In this document: piece after piece, positions 11,342 through 20,815 of the stretch
How the letters are laid out: each line of letters opens with the position of its first letter
Position numbering within the stretch: the first letter of the stretch is position 1
NCBI RefSeq assembly: GCF_000165125.1
Contig: NZ_AEIU01000097.1
Span: forward strand, 1-54,272
DNA length: 54,272 nucleotides
Source: Vibrio caribbeanicus ATCC BAA-2122
Lineage (GTDB): Bacteria > Pseudomonadota > Gammaproteobacteria > Enterobacterales > Vibrionaceae
Direction of reading: 5' to 3'
Notes under the pieces: model-generated
The model's input: the letters and a program-made list of their open reading frames with translations, nothing else
Told to the model about the DNA's origin: nothing
Databases searched by the model: none
Translations under genes and position numbers: made by a program

Positions 11342-12160
11342 ATGATGCGTGTTGGTTTAATTCAAATGACGTCCGGTCCTACTCCGGTCGATAACTTCGA
11401 GTACCTTAAGGAGCAAACGGATAAACTGGCAAAACAAGGTGCGCAGTTAGTCATTACACCCGAAAATGCTTTGGTGTTTGGTGAGCGGTCTGACTATCAT
11501 CGTTTCGCTGAGGATTTTGGCTCAGGAACTTTGCAACAGTGGTGTTCACAGCTAGCGAGCGACAATAGGGTATGGCTTGTCATAGGGAGTATGCCGATAA
11601 AGAGAGCAAAAGGTGTGACCACTACATCACTACTTTACTCACCTGATGGGCGGATAGTTGCCGACTACGATAAACTTCATATGTTTGATGTTGACATTGA
11701 TGATCATCAGAGTCGCTATCGAGAATCCGATACCTTTTTAGCTGGAGAAGAAGCCGTTTCCTTTCTCTCACCTATTGCTCATATTGGAATGAGCATTTGT
11801 TATGATATTCGTTTTCCCAGTTTGTATGGTATGTTGAGGGAAAAAGGCGTCAACCTCATTCTAGTGCCCGCGGCTTTTACAGCAGTGACTGGTCGTGTGC
11901 ATTGGGAAATTCTTGCTCGAGCTCGTGCAATAGAGACTCAATCATGGTTGATTGCAGTCAATCAGGTTGGCACCCATCCTTGTGGTCGTGAAACTTGGGG
12001 GCATTCCATGGTCATCTCGCCATGGGGAGAAATAATCGCGAGCCTAAAAGATATTCCCGATAGCCTAGTAGTCGATATCGATATAAATCAAGTAGAAGAT
12101 ATAAGAGCGTCGATGCCTGTAAGTCAGCATCAGCGTTTTGGCATCCAGTTTGAAAATTAA
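11342..12160 (+). CDS. Nitrilase-superfamily amidohydrolase (Nit1/Nit2 type)
   Basis: A 272-residue C-N hydrolase. The Glu-Lys-Cys triad is readable: Glu in ITPENAL (about residue 41), Lys in YDKLHMFDVD (about 112) and Cys in GMSICYDIRFPSLYG (about 148). The sequence LHMFDVDI is characteristic of the Nit branch, whose best-known members act on deaminated glutathione or omega-amides. The substrate here is inferred only from family. It sits between yhdP and tldD, 10 bp after the first and 9 bp before the second, so it is in the same transcript. Two adjacent ATGs (11342 and 11345) are both usable, with AAGGA upstream. Confidence 0.85.
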   Translation: MMRVGLIQMTSGPTPVDNFEYLKEQTDKLAKQGAQLVITPENALVFGERSDYHRFAEDFGSGTLQQWCSQLASDNRVWLVIGSMPIKRAKGVTTTSLLYSPDGRIVADYDKLHMFDVDIDDHQSRYRESDTFLAGEEAVSFLSPIAHIGMSICYDIRFPSLYGMLREKGVNLILVPAAFTAVTGRVHWEILARARAIETQSWLIAVNQVGTHPCGRETWGHSMVISPWGEIIASLKDIPDSLVVDIDINQVEDIRASMPVSQHQRFGIQFEN

Positions 12161-12169
12161 GAGCAGATT

Positions 12170-13615
12170 ATGACCGTAAACCATTTAGAAAAAGCTTTGC
12201 TAGAGCCATCAGGATTGGATGAAAATAAAATTGCGAGCACTCTAGCCAGCATTGCAACCCGTCAGATTGATTATGCCGATATTTACTTTCAGTCAAGTTG
12301 GAATGAATCTCTGGTTCTGGAAGACAGTATTATCAAAGATGGTTCTTTTAACATCGACCGTGGTGTGGGAGTGAGAGCCGTTGTTGGGGAAAAAACGGGC
12401 TTTGCTTATTCCGATCAAATTGATCTTATAGGGCTAGAACAAAGTGCTTGTGCTGCGAGAGGCATTGCACAACAAGGTCAAAATGCACAAGTTCAAGCGC
12501 TTAAATGGAAAGAAAACCAGGTCAATTATTGTGAGGAAAATCCCCTAAATAGCTGGGCGAAAGAGCAAAAGACTCGGCTACTAAAAGAGCTTGATGCGTA
12601 TATTCGTACCAAAGAACCGTTGATTACTGAAGTATCCATAAGTTTGAGTGGCGTCTATGAGCAAATGCTAGTGGCAGCGACCGATGGTACCTATGCTGGT
12701 GATGTGAGGCCTTTAGTTCGACTATCTATCAGTGTATTGGCCCAAAAAGGAGAACGCCGAGAGCGCGGCAGTGCGGGTGGAGGTGGCCGCTTTGGTTATG
12801 ATTTTTTCTTAGATAGTCATGGACAGTCGAGTGTCGCTTATCATTTTGCCGATGAGGCTATACGAATGGCTTTAGTCAACCTTGAAGCGGAAGCAGCACC
12901 AGCAGGAAGTATGCCCGTTGTGCTTGGTTCAGGTTGGCCCGGAGTCTTGCTTCATGAGGCGGTAGGCCATGGACTTGAAGGGGACTTCAATCGTAAAGAT
13001 TCATCGGTGTTCAGTGGAAAAATTGGTGAAAAAGTCACCTCTGATCTTTGCACTATCGTTGACGATGGTACCTTAAAAGATTTGAGAGGGTCGCTAAACG
13101 TCGATGATGAGGGAGTAAATGGTCAGTACAATACACTGATTGAAAAAGGGGTGTTGAAAGGCTATATGCAAGATAAGCTAAATGCCCGTCTTATGGGGGT
13201 AAGCCCGACAGGTAATGGTCGTCGTGAGTCATACGCCCATCTACCTATGCCAAGAATGACCAATACCTATATGCTGCCGGGGCAGCATACACCTGAAGAA
13301 ATTATTTCGACGGTCAAGCAAGGTTTATACGCGCCTAATTTTGGTGGTGGACAAGTCGATATTACCTCGGGTAAGTTTGTCTTCTCTACTTCTGAAGCCT
13401 ATTTAATTGAAAACGGAAAAATCACTCGTCCGGTTAAAGGTGCAACACTAATTGGTTCTGGTATCGAAGCCATGCAGAATGTATCAATGGTCGGAAATGA
13501 CTTAAGCCTTGACCGTGGAGTAGGTGTTTGTGGTAAGGCGGGTCAAAGTGTACCTGTTGGAGTGGGACAGCCAACGCTTAAACTTGATGTATTGACTGTG
13601 GGTGGAACTGAGTAA
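12170..13615 (+). CDS. tldD: TldD metalloprotease subunit
   Basis: A 481-residue TldD protein, the normal length. The Zn-binding HExxxH motif is [12 protein letters not shown] (about residues 262-273), and the [13 protein letters not shown] and [13 protein letters not shown] segments match the family. TldD pairs with TldE/PmbA to form a heterodimeric protease that degrades unfolded peptides and matures some RiPPs (microcin B17) and CcdA. pmbA is not in this window. It is the last gene of the mre-tldD run and ends before the convergent terminator shared with arcA. Confidence 0.95.
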   Translation: MTVNHLEKALLEPSGLDENKIASTLASIATRQIDYADIYFQSSWNESLVLEDSIIKDGSFNIDRGVGVRAVVGEKTGFAYSDQIDLIGLEQSACAARGIAQQGQNAQVQALKWKENQVNYCEENPLNSWAKEQKTRLLKELDAYIRTKEPLITEVSISLSGVYEQMLVAATDGTYAGDVRPLVRLSISVLAQKGERRERGSAGGGGRFGYDFFLDSHGQSSVAYHFADEAIRMALVNLEAEAAPAGSMPVVLGSGWPGVLLHEAVGHGLEGDFNRKDSSVFSGKIGEKVTSDLCTIVDDGTLKDLRGSLNVDDEGVNGQYNTLIEKGVLKGYMQDKLNARLMGVSPTGNGRRESYAHLPMPRMTNTYMLPGQHTPEEIISTVKQGLYAPNFGGGQVDITSGKFVFSTSEAYLIENGKITRPVKGATLIGSGIEAMQNVSMVGNDLSLDRGVGVCGKAGQSVPVGVGQPTLKLDVLTVGGTE

Positions 13616-13628
13616 ATACTGAATATGT

Positions 13629-13656
13629 AAAAGGGGACGAATTTCGGCCCCTTCTA
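13629..13656. terminator. Bidirectional terminator between tldD and arcA
   Basis: An inverted repeat with AAGGGG (13631-13636) and CCCCTT (13648-13653) arms and an inner CGAA/TTCG pairing, flanked by A and T residues. It lies between the convergent stops of tldD and arcA. Confidence 0.6.
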
Positions 13657-13661
13657 TACAC

Positions 13662-14882
13662 TTAAATACTATCTCTCTCTATCGGGCAACTCATACATCG
13701 AGCCCCGCCTCTGCCCCTACCGAGCTCATTACCCGGAATTGTAAGTACTTCGATACCAGCCTGATCGTACTTTTCATTGGTATAAACGTTACGCTCATAA
13801 CCTATGACTACGCCCGGTTTGACGGTCAGAACATTATTGGCATCATTCCATTGTTCTCGTTCCGCTTCATAATTGTTGCCGCCGGTTGTAATGATCTTGA
13901 GGTGGTCTAACCCTAGTGCCTGCTCGATGGCTTTGGTATAACTGGTCACTTGCTCAACTCGCATGCTGTCCTCATTTTTTGGTGACAGACGCCAAGTTTT
14001 TAAATCTTTGCGCATAATTTCGGGATAGACAGAAAATGTGTCTATGTCCATGTGAGTCATAACGGTATCTAAATGCATACAAGAGCGATGCTTAGGTAAT
14101 TCGACTGCAATAACTTCTTTCGCCTGCTGGTGTTTGAATAAACTGGCTGCGAGATTTTCAACGCCTTGAGGCGTCGTGCGCTCGGACATACCGACTAGCA
14201 CTGCACCTTTGCCAATCACCAGAACATCACCGCCCTCAATGTTTGCATTATCATAGTGTAAGTCTTCATCACCGAAGTATTTTATAAAGTCTTGCCCAGC
14301 AAAAACCGGATGCCAGCGATAAATTGCCCGCAAATGATTGGTTTCGCGTTGTCGAGCAGGTTTCATCATTGGATTTAATGAAACACCTCCATAAACCCAA
14401 CAGGACGTGTCTCTAGTAAACAAATGATTAGGCAATGGTTCGATAACAAAATCTAAAGGTCGGTGCATACTAGGCAGCATCGACGATGAGGGTATTTGTA
14501 ATTCGGAGTAAGCCAGTCCACCAAGCAGAACTGTGGCTAGATGCTCATTGTCCATTTCTGATAGATAGTGCCTTAGATCTCTCGCAAACGTTGGCCCATA
14601 ACGAAAGTCAGATATCTGTGTATTGAGAAGCCATTGTTTTGCTTCATCAACAACTAAGGTTTCAACGAGTAAGTCATGCAATAGCAATACTTCAACGCCT
14701 TGATCTTTTAGAGTCTGAGCGAATTTATCGTGCTCTTCCCCCGCAGCTTCAACAGCGAGTACATCATCAAAAAGCAGTTCATGACAGTTTGATGGGGTTA
14801 AGTGGGTTAGGGCACGCTCAGGACGATTTAACAGTACTCGTCTTAAGTGTCCTACTTCTGAGCCTACATACAGCTTACTCAT
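13662..14882 (-). CDS. arcA: Arginine deiminase
   Basis: A 406-residue guanidino-group hydrolase converting L-arginine to citrulline and ammonia. Family motifs include the N-terminal [21 protein letters not shown] (about residue 161), [12 protein letters not shown] (about 224), [10 protein letters not shown] (about 280, catalytic His) and the C-terminal catalytic Cys in GGARCMSCP (about 398). No carbamate kinase (arcC), catabolic OTC or arginine/ornithine antiporter adjoins it, so the deiminase pathway is either split over the genome or uses argF, 10 kb away. It is transcribed away from the 560-bp spacer upstream of rraB. Do not confuse it with the ArcA response regulator. Confidence 0.95.
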   Translation of the reverse strand: MSKLYVGSEVGHLRRVLLNRPERALTHLTPSNCHELLFDDVLAVEAAGEEHDKFAQTLKDQGVEVLLLHDLLVETLVVDEAKQWLLNTQISDFRYGPTFARDLRHYLSEMDNEHLATVLLGGLAYSELQIPSSSMLPSMHRPLDFVIEPLPNHLFTRDTSCWVYGGVSLNPMMKPARQRETNHLRAIYRWHPVFAGQDFIKYFGDEDLHYDNANIEGGDVLVIGKGAVLVGMSERTTPQGVENLAASLFKHQQAKEVIAVELPKHRSCMHLDTVMTHMDIDTFSVYPEIMRKDLKTWRLSPKNEDSMRVEQVTSYTKAIEQALGLDHLKIITTGGNNYEAEREQWNDANNVLTVKPGVVIGYERNVYTNEKYDQAGIEVLTIPGNELGRGRGGARCMSCPIERDSI

Positions 14883-15444
14883 TTTGTATCCTTACAGTTA
14901 AATCCAGAGCATAGTTATGACAAGTTTGTTATAAAGTTGCAAGTCCCGACATTGGATTTAAATTTTTCAATTTAATTTTTTTTGGGACTTTAGTTGTAAT
15001 TTTAATTATTTTTTGGTTTTTTATTCTGATTGGTTTTTTTTTATGCTTGCTAAAATTTGACTTCCTATGCGTGCTGTAAATCTTATTTAAATGCAGCGTC
15101 ATGATTTAAAGATGCATGATAATGCAAATAAGAGCGGGAAAATCGAGATTTGAAGTTAATTTTATTCAATCTAGCTCTCTTACTTGTATGCAAGATAATG
15201 TAATAAAAACGCACCTACTCATGACTTGTTATAAATTACGCAACCTATATAAAATCCTGAATGCTAGTAATGATAAAAAAGTGTTATTTTTATCGACTAA
15301 TAAGTTGAACAAAGGAAATCCTACCGAGATTCCGCGTAAAAAAATTGATATGGGTTGCTTGCGGGTAGTAATTTTTTTAGATACGTGCGATATTCCCCCT
15401 CGGTTTATTGTGATGAAGTTTAAGATTATCTGGAGCACCTGAAT
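14883..15444. other. Long AT-rich spacer between divergent arcA and rraB
   Basis: There are 562 bp without a convincing gene. The open frames here (for example 15116-15442) read as low-complexity translated AT-rich DNA with no family resemblance and no ribosome site. The spacer must carry the arcA and rraB promoters. One symmetric site is visible (15113-15126, listed separately). rraB itself has GGAG about 10 nt before its ATG. Confidence 0.6.
15113..15126. promoter_or_regulatory. Possible ARG-box-like palindrome upstream of arcA
   Basis: TGCATGATAATGCA is a 5-4-5 inverted repeat with the architecture of ArgR half-sites (TGNAT-N4-ATNCA). It lies about 230 bp upstream of arcA and 320 bp upstream of rraB. 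There is no good second box at 21-bp spacing, so this is weak. Confidence 0.25.
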
Positions 15445-15855
15445 ATGTCTCATGAAGATGAATATCTATCCGTTGAAGAGTTAATTGAGATTCAAAAAGA
15501 AGAGACCCGCGATATCATTGCGGCATTGCTGGAAGATGGCAGCGATCCAGACTCACTATACGAAATCGAGCACCACCTATTTGCAGAGAACTTTGAAACG
15601 CTAGAAAAGGCAGTCGTTGAAGCATTTAAGATGGGCTTCGAAGTCCTTGAAGCTGAAGAAACAGAAGATGAAGATGGCAACAAACTGCTTTGTTGTGATG
15701 CGACGATGGAATCTGCGCTAGACGCTGATGCGATTGATGCTCAGGTAGAGAAATTGATCCACCTTGCAGAGAAATACGACATTATTTACGACGGATGGGG
15801 AACATATTACGAGGGTGATGATGCTCTTTATCCTGAAGAAGATGACGATGAGTGA
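15445..15855 (+). CDS. rraB: Regulator of RNase E activity RraB
   Basis: A 136-residue acidic protein with a Glu/Asp-rich C-terminus (YPEEDDDE). The family text [18 protein letters not shown] (about residues 17-34) and [12 protein letters not shown] (about 113-124) are clear RraB landmarks. RraB binds the C-terminal half of RNase E and remodels degradosome composition, inhibiting a subset of cleavages. It is monocistronic here, with its own terminator. It shares the window with RNase G, CsrD and CsrA. Confidence 0.93.
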   Translation: MSHEDEYLSVEELIEIQKEETRDIIAALLEDGSDPDSLYEIEHHLFAENFETLEKAVVEAFKMGFEVLEAEETEDEDGNKLLCCDATMESALDADAIDAQVEKLIHLAEKYDIIYDGWGTYYEGDDALYPEEDDDE

Positions 15856-15865
15856 TCTTGAATTG

Positions 15866-15894
15866 AAAAAGCCAGCTAAATTGCTGGCTTTTTT
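15866..15894 (+). terminator. Rho-independent terminator of rraB
   Basis: AAAAAGCCAGC, a 6-nt loop, then GCTGGC followed by six T residues. It begins 10 bp after the rraB stop. Confidence 0.85.
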
Positions 15895-15929
15895 ATTCTG
15901 AACACTCTTAGAGAGATATTTGAGTATTC

Positions 15930-16031
15930 GTCCATTTGGACAAGGCTGCTTTGAAGTGCGACGAAAACGGCGCGATGTATCCAAGCGTAGTAGCCTTGTT
16001 TTATCCCGGTAGCTGTTCTCGGCTTGGGGAT
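15930..16031. ncRNA. Unexplained structured intergenic element
   Basis: About 100 bp between convergent rraB and the TRAP operon, with several nested hairpins: TCCA/TGGA, a 10-bp arm CAAGGCTGCT (15941-15950) pairing with AGTAGCCTTG (15989-15998, one G-U), an inner GCGACG/CGGCGC hairpin, and TTTATCCC (16000-16007) pairing with GGGATAAA (16027-16034). It is more GC-rich than the surrounding spacer. It may be a dispersed Vibrio repeat, a 3'-UTR structure or a small RNA. No promoter was identified, so the RNA call is tentative and the strand is unknown. Confidence 0.3.
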
Positions 16032-16057
16032 AAAAAAGCCCTACAAAGTAGGACTTT
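16032..16057 (-). terminator. Terminator of the TRAP permease gene
   Basis: On the minus strand GTCCTAC-TTT-GTAGGGC is followed by TTTTTTAT. It ends the TRAP operon just after the permease stop codon (some overlap with the structured element downstream). Confidence 0.7.
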
Positions 16058-16065
16058 ATCAAGGT

Positions 16066-18636
16066 TTAGTTTTCTAGTCTGATACGCCTTTTTTGATTTA
16101 AAGCGAGGACAAACAATAGGAGCAGTGCCGGGATAAATACCCACTCTTTCATTGGCCGCTCAGCGTCGATGACAACGGATTCAATTTCCCAATCAAAATC
16201 AATTCCCGCTTTTTCTGCTGGGCTATCAAACTCAACCATGTCAACGAACAGGCGATTATTTTCTTCATTTAGGATAAGCCCCATGGAAGCAATTCGCTCG
16301 TTTGCATCATTGAATTTTTCATCAAATGGTAAACGTACGGTTTTGGAAACATGGTCACCTTCTAAGCTTTCTCCACCAACAATCAGCTCAAGTTGCTCAC
16401 CGGGTTTGAGGCGCTGAGTGATTTCTTCTATCTCGGTACCAGAATGTATTTCCTTTGCTGGATACAATTGATCCCACCAGAAACCAGGCCTGAAGAAGGT
16501 AAAAGTGAGTACAAGCAGTAACACCGTCTCCCACCATTTGTTTTTTGTCAACCACCAGCCTTGAGTCGCCGCAGAAAAGATCAACATGGCGATGATAGAT
16601 GAAATTATGGTGAGTAATAAATGCCACCAGGTATCGATTCCCATCAAGAGTAGTTGGGTATTGAAGATAAACATGAAGGGCAAAATGGCCGTTCGAATAT
16701 CATAGGTAAAACCTTGGATACCTGTCTTGATGGGATCAGATTTAGCGATCGCAGCGGCGGCGAAAGCCGCCAGACCGACTGGTGGCGTATCATCGGCGAG
16801 GATACCAAAGTAAAAGACAAACAAATGCACAGCAATGAGAGGTATGATTAAACCGTTTTGTGCGCCTAAGGTCACGATGACAGGAGCCATGAGCGTTGAC
16901 ACTACAATGTAGTTTGCGGTTGTTGGTAGCCCCATCCCCAAAATTAGGCTGATTACGGCGGTAAAGAGCAACATCAAGATGATATTTCCGCCAGAGATAA
17001 ACTCAACGAAGTCAGTCATCACTAATCCGATACCAGTCAAGGTGACGACACCAACGACTGTGCCCGCAGCTGCGGTAGCAACGCCGATACCTATCATATT
17101 GCGCGCACCAGACACCAAACTTTCTAAAAGGTCACCAAAACCCTCTTTCGTCTGCTGTGCAATAGAACCTTGTCGCGTAAGTATCGCCATTAGGGGACGT
17201 TGGGTGATCAAGATGAAAATCATGAATACGGTTGCCCAAAACGCTGATAAACCGGGAGAGAAGCGTTCGACCGTCAAACACCAGACTAAAACGACAATAG
17301 GGAGTAGGTAATGCAGACCAGATTTAATCGTTGGACCCGGATCGGGAACTTCCGTTAAGTTTTCATCGATTTCCATTGCACCTTGTTGCGCATATTTTGC
17401 CGAGATTCTGACCAAAAGGACATAGGCGATCAGCAAGGCTGCGGTCACAATGGGTGTCGCACCATCACCGAAGACATCTTTGGTCCAGCCGACACCGTAG
17501 TACACCAGTGCGCTGAGCACACACAGGCCCAGAATCGTGCCTGTAAAGGAAAGAAGGCTATACAGTAATGTTGGGTTACTACGACGCGGTAGACCTGTCA
17601 TGCCCGCTTTACAGGCTTCCAGGTGAACAATATAAATAAGCGCAATGTAGGAAATGAGTGCAGGCAGAATGGCAGCTTTAATCACTTCAACATATGAAAT
17701 GCCAACATATTCAACCATTAAGAAGGCGGCAGCACCCATGATCGGAGGAGTTAGTTGGCCATTGGTTGATGCCGCTACTTCAACGGCGCCCGCTTTTGTA
17801 CCGGGAAAGCCGACTCGTTTCATCAGCGGTATAGTAAATGTCCCTGTGGTAACGACGTTGGCGATAGAGGAGCCTGATACCAAACCTGACAGGCCTGAAG
17901 CAACAACAGCCGCTTTTGCAGGGCCTCCGCGCATGTGACCCAATAGGGAAAATGCGACCTTGATGAAGTATGCACCTGCTCCTGCACGCTCAAGCATTGC
18001 TCCGAATAACACGAACAGAAATACAAAAGATGTCGACACGCCAAGGGCAACACCAAAAACGCCTTCAGTGGTTAGCCACATGTGTGACATGGCTTTGTTA
18101 AGGCTTGCCCCTTTGTGGGCAATGACATCTGGCATGTATGGGCCGCCAAACGTATAAAGAAGAAATACGGCGGCAACCACCATTAAAGGCGGCCCCAAAG
18201 CACGTCGTGTTGCTTCGAGTAATAGCAGCATACCAGTGACTGCAACAACGATATCTATGGTCGTTGGTGCACCAGAGCGATCTGCAAGCTCAGAATAAAA
18301 TAGGTAAATGTATGCGGCTGAAAAGCTGCCAGCAAGAGCTAGCAACCAATCTACAAGAGGGATATGATCTCTTGATGACGTTTTGCTTGCGGGATAGGCT
18401 GTAAACGCAAGAAATACGGCAAACATGAGATGAATAGAGCGTGCTTCTGTATCATTGAGTACGCCAAAATTAAAGATGAACGGCAAAGGTGAGGCATACC
18501 AAAGTTGGAACAATGACCAACATAGTGGCACAAACCAAAGAATGCGTCCTGAGAACCCCAATGGGTTTCGCGCACCAGTGTCGGATTGAGCGACCATTTC
18601 TTGCACATCTTGAGACGGAGTCGTTGTCGTCGACAT
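16066..18636 (-). CDS. TAXI-type TRAP transporter fused permease (DctQ-DctM) with C-terminal extension
   Basis: An 856-residue inner-membrane protein combining the small 4-TM and large 12-TM TRAP subunits, as usual for TAXI-TRAP systems. The N-terminal helices begin at about residue 29. The DctM-type landmarks are GGPAKAAVVASGLSGLVSGSS (about 237-257), LGMGLPTTANYIV (about 566-578) and GILADDTPPVGLAAFAAAAIA. The last 150 residues form a DUF3394-like extension with a PDZ-resembling segment (FDSPAEKAGIDFDWEIESV) before a final helix. It imports an organic solute, probably a carboxylate, with the binding protein encoded upstream. The substrate cannot be read from sequence. AAGGA lies about 8 nt before the ATG. 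Confidence 0.92.
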   Translation of the reverse strand: MSTTTTPSQDVQEMVAQSDTGARNPLGFSGRILWFVPLCWSLFQLWYASPLPFIFNFGVLNDTEARSIHLMFAVFLAFTAYPASKTSSRDHIPLVDWLLALAGSFSAAYIYLFYSELADRSGAPTTIDIVVAVTGMLLLLEATRRALGPPLMVVAAVFLLYTFGGPYMPDVIAHKGASLNKAMSHMWLTTEGVFGVALGVSTSFVFLFVLFGAMLERAGAGAYFIKVAFSLLGHMRGGPAKAAVVASGLSGLVSGSSIANVVTTGTFTIPLMKRVGFPGTKAGAVEVAASTNGQLTPPIMGAAAFLMVEYVGISYVEVIKAAILPALISYIALIYIVHLEACKAGMTGLPRRSNPTLLYSLLSFTGTILGLCVLSALVYYGVGWTKDVFGDGATPIVTAALLIAYVLLVRISAKYAQQGAMEIDENLTEVPDPGPTIKSGLHYLLPIVVLVWCLTVERFSPGLSAFWATVFMIFILITQRPLMAILTRQGSIAQQTKEGFGDLLESLVSGARNMIGIGVATAAAGTVVGVVTLTGIGLVMTDFVEFISGGNIILMLLFTAVISLILGMGLPTTANYIVVSTLMAPVIVTLGAQNGLIIPLIAVHLFVFYFGILADDTPPVGLAAFAAAAIAKSDPIKTGIQGFTYDIRTAILPFMFIFNTQLLLMGIDTWWHLLLTIISSIIAMLIFSAATQGWWLTKNKWWETVLLLVLTFTFFRPGFWWDQLYPAKEIHSGTEIEEITQRLKPGEQLELIVGGESLEGDHVSKTVRLPFDEKFNDANERIASMGLILNEENNRLFVDMVEFDSPAEKAGIDFDWEIESVVIDAERPMKEWVFIPALLLLFVLALNQKRRIRLEN

Positions 18637-18800
18637 GTACTTAATCCTTATTATATATGGTTCTTTTAGTTATGGTTATCGGAACCTTAATTCAGCATAT
18701 TGAAATACTGATATACTGCTTCGTCTTACTGGGTATAGTTTAGAATAGAGTTGACGTCAGTGAGTTCGATATGTGTATCGAGATGAAGCTGACAATTAAA

Positions 18801-18822
18801 GCTGGGGAGAAGGCTCCCCAGC
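18801..18822 (-). terminator. Hairpin between TRAP binding protein and permease genes
   Basis: A perfect 9-bp stem GCTGGGGAG / CTCCCCAGC with a 4-nt loop, then TTTAATT on the minus strand. It lies 13 bp after the binding-protein stop and upstream of the permease. It probably attenuates or stabilises the 3' end, so that more binding protein than permease is made. Confidence 0.65.
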
Positions 18823-18834
18823 GATAGAATGAAC

Positions 18835-19803
18835 TTACTTAAGTAGGCCCACTTCTTTGTAGTATTTCACTGCACCTGGATGAAGAGGGATAGATAATCC
18901 TGCTTTAACCATGTCTTCTTTCTTCAAGTTTGCAAAAGCAGGGTGAAGACGTTTGAATGTGTCAAAGTTTTCAAATACAGATTTCGCTACGTTATAAGCA
19001 ACTTCATCGGATACGTCAGATGTCGTAACCATGGTTGCCGCCACGCCAAAGCTATTGACGTCTTTATTTGTGCCACGATACATACCTGCTGGTACGGTAC
19101 TGTAGGCGTAATAAGGGTTGTTCGCCACGATTTCGTCTATCTTCGCTCCTGTCGCTGATACAAGTTTTGCATCACATGACGTTGTTGCTTCTTTGATAGA
19201 ACCATTTGGGTGTCCAACCACGTAGACGAACGCGTCGATCTTATTATCACAAAGTGCTTGAGAACGCTCAGACCCTTTTAACTCTGAAGCGAGTTTAAAG
19301 TCGGCATTAGTCCAGCCCATGGCATCCATTACCACGCCCATTGTTGCGCGGTCGCCAGAACCAGGGTTACCAATATTGACTCGCTTACCTTTTAGGTCTG
19401 TAACATTTTCGACACCTGAATCCGCACGAGCAATGATATTAAAAGGTTCTGTATGTAGAGAGAACATTGCACGTAGCTTTTTGTATGGCCCTTGTTCTGC
19501 GAACTTGCTGGTTCCGTTATAGCCATGGTATTGCCAGTCAGACTGAACGATACCAAAGTCGAGCTCACCTGCACGGATCGTGTTCACGTTATAGATAGAG
19601 CCGCCCGTCGATTCGACTGAACAACGAATTTTGTGCTCTTTCCGACCTTTATTCACAAGCTTACAAATAGCGCCACCCGTTGGGTAATAAACACCTGTAA
19701 CAGAGCCTGTACCAATTGTGATGAATTCTTGAGCGTTGACTGCGCCAGCCCCGATAACTGCAGCGGCTATCGCACCAACTTTAACAAGTTTATTTAATGC
19801 CAT
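18835..19803 (-). CDS. TAXI-family TRAP solute-binding protein
   Basis: A 322-residue periplasmic binding protein. From ATG 19803 it has a clean signal peptide (MALNKLVKVGAIAAAVIG, cleavage after VNAQ or NA-Q). The mature start EFITIGTGSVTGVYYPTGGA is the hallmark of the TAXI (TRAP-associated extracytoplasmic immunogenic) family, and ADSGVENVTDLKGKRVNIGNP-type text follows. GGAAGG sits about 7 nt upstream of this ATG. The frame is open 12 codons further, but that would bury the signal peptide. It works with the fused permease downstream, separated by a hairpin. Confidence 0.93.
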   Translation of the reverse strand: MALNKLVKVGAIAAAVIGAGAVNAQEFITIGTGSVTGVYYPTGGAICKLVNKGRKEHKIRCSVESTGGSIYNVNTIRAGELDFGIVQSDWQYHGYNGTSKFAEQGPYKKLRAMFSLHTEPFNIIARADSGVENVTDLKGKRVNIGNPGSGDRATMGVVMDAMGWTNADFKLASELKGSERSQALCDNKIDAFVYVVGHPNGSIKEATTSCDAKLVSATGAKIDEIVANNPYYAYSTVPAGMYRGTNKDVNSFGVAATMVTTSDVSDEVAYNVAKSVFENFDTFKRLHPAFANLKKEDMVKAGLSIPLHPGAVKYYKEVGLLK

Positions 19804-20125
19804 GAATTTCCCTTCCTTTGCTATTAGTAGCCCGATCAATGTGGATTGTTCGGGGGTTTCCTCGTGCTGGAAACGGCGGCTTTCTCAATTCGGATGTTGA
19901 AAAAGTGGCAGAATAATAGCAAAAATTTTGCAAATGATTACACAGCTGTTAACAAATATTATCGCTTGTGGCAGGCACAAGCTGATTCTTTTTGTTATAA
20001 GTTGTAAATAATTTATTTAAAATCATCTAATTATAATGATTTAATTGTTTGTTTTGTAATTTGTTTAAGATGTGAGCTCAATCACGTGTATAGTCGCGTG
20101 ATTGAGTATTAGCTGGACTGATAAC
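19804..20125. other. Spacer upstream of the TRAP operon and downstream of argR
   Basis: There are 322 bp, AT-rich, without a gene. It holds the TRAP operon promoter region, a candidate CRP site (20071-20086) and an overlapping inverted repeat (20077-20106) just after argR. Confidence 0.6.
20071..20086. promoter_or_regulatory. Candidate CRP site upstream of the TRAP operon
   Basis: TGTGAGCTCAATCACG matches TGTGA-N6-TCACA at 9 of 10 core positions. It lies about 270 bp upstream of the binding-protein ATG, far for class I activation unless the mRNA leader is long. An inverted repeat CTCAATCACG / CGTGATTGAG (20077-20106) overlaps it and could instead be the argR 3' hairpin. Confidence 0.4.
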
Positions 20126-20596
20126 TCAGCCTGTGTATTCGAATAGTTCACAAACAGAGCTAAAAAGTTGCTCGGTGGTAATCGAAGAGGTGGGGGTGAT
20201 GAATATGGTGTCATCACCGGCTACAACGCCTAAAATGCCTTCTGATTTGCCCAGTGAATCCAGCAAACGAGCAATAAGCTGCGCTGCTCCTGGCCCAGTA
20301 TGGATAACAACCAGTGCTTGGTTGTGGTCAACGTCGAGCACTAACTCTCGTAGTGAACTTGAAACAGTCGGAACCCCTAGTTCAGCAGGGAGACAATAAA
20401 CCATTTCCATTTTGGCGTTTCTAGTGCGAACGGCACCGAATTTTGTCAGCATTCGAGAGACTTTGGATTGGTTGATATTATCAAATCCTTCACTTTTCAA
20501 TGCCTCGACAATATCGCCTTGAGAACCAAAACGCTCTTCTTTTAATAACGCTTTAAATGCTCTTACCAAATTATCTTGTTTTTCTGAATGGCGCAT
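20126..20596 (-). CDS. argR: Arginine repressor ArgR
   Basis: A 156-residue arginine-responsive regulator. The N-terminal winged helix (about residues 1-70) carries [16 protein letters not shown] and [19 protein letters not shown]. The C-terminal hexamerisation and arginine-binding domain contains [16 protein letters not shown] and [13 protein letters not shown] with the ligand-contacting Asp pair. ATG 20596 gives the start [21 protein letters not shown], which aligns with E. coli MRSSAKQEEL. An in-frame ATG at 20614 lies only 6 codons upstream. It is divergent from mdh, a conserved pairing, and ARG-box-like sites precede it, suggesting autoregulation. Likely targets in this window are argF and perhaps arcA. 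Confidence 0.96.
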   Translation of the reverse strand: MRHSEKQDNLVRAFKALLKEERFGSQGDIVEALKSEGFDNINQSKVSRMLTKFGAVRTRNAKMEMVYCLPAELGVPTVSSSLRELVLDVDHNQALVVIHTGPGAAQLIARLLDSLGKSEGILGVVAGDDTIFITPTSSITTEQLFSSVCELFEYTG

Positions 20597-20599
20597 AAT

Positions 20600-20655
20600 T
20601 ATATTTCTATTCATAGGGTTACAAAATACGTTGAATATTCTCGCATAGTTATTCA
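20600..20655. promoter_or_regulatory. Candidate ARG boxes upstream of argR
   Basis: TATATTTCTATTCA (20600-20613) and CGCATAGTTATTCA (20642-20655) each match TGAAT-N4-ATTCA at 8 of 10 positions. Their centres are 42 bp apart, twice the 21-bp spacing of paired ARG boxes. The first abuts the argR start. Autoregulation is known for ArgR in enterics. Confidence 0.4.
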
Positions 20656-20815
20656 AAAAGCGCCAATAGTGGAGTTCATTTGTGTCAGTGAAGTCACTGT
20701 AAAGGTGGCAGGTTTTCTTGCCACTGATGAGGTTTACCTTTTGCTCATTAAAGGTTGAAGTGTATGAGTTGAAAACCAACTTATCATCGCAATTGCGCCA
20801 CATCGCAAAGCGTAA

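Noticed and set aside
15150-15167. TGAAGTTAATTTTATTCA as an ARG box
   Set aside because: The half-sites are 10 bp apart instead of 6.
15116-15442. 108-codon open frame before rraB
   Set aside because: AT-rich spacer translation with no ribosome site, no family resemblance and an overlapping opposite-strand frame.
15718-16062. 114-codon minus frame across rraB and its 3' region
   Set aside because: It overlaps the rraB end and terminator antisense, and the remainder covers the structured element.
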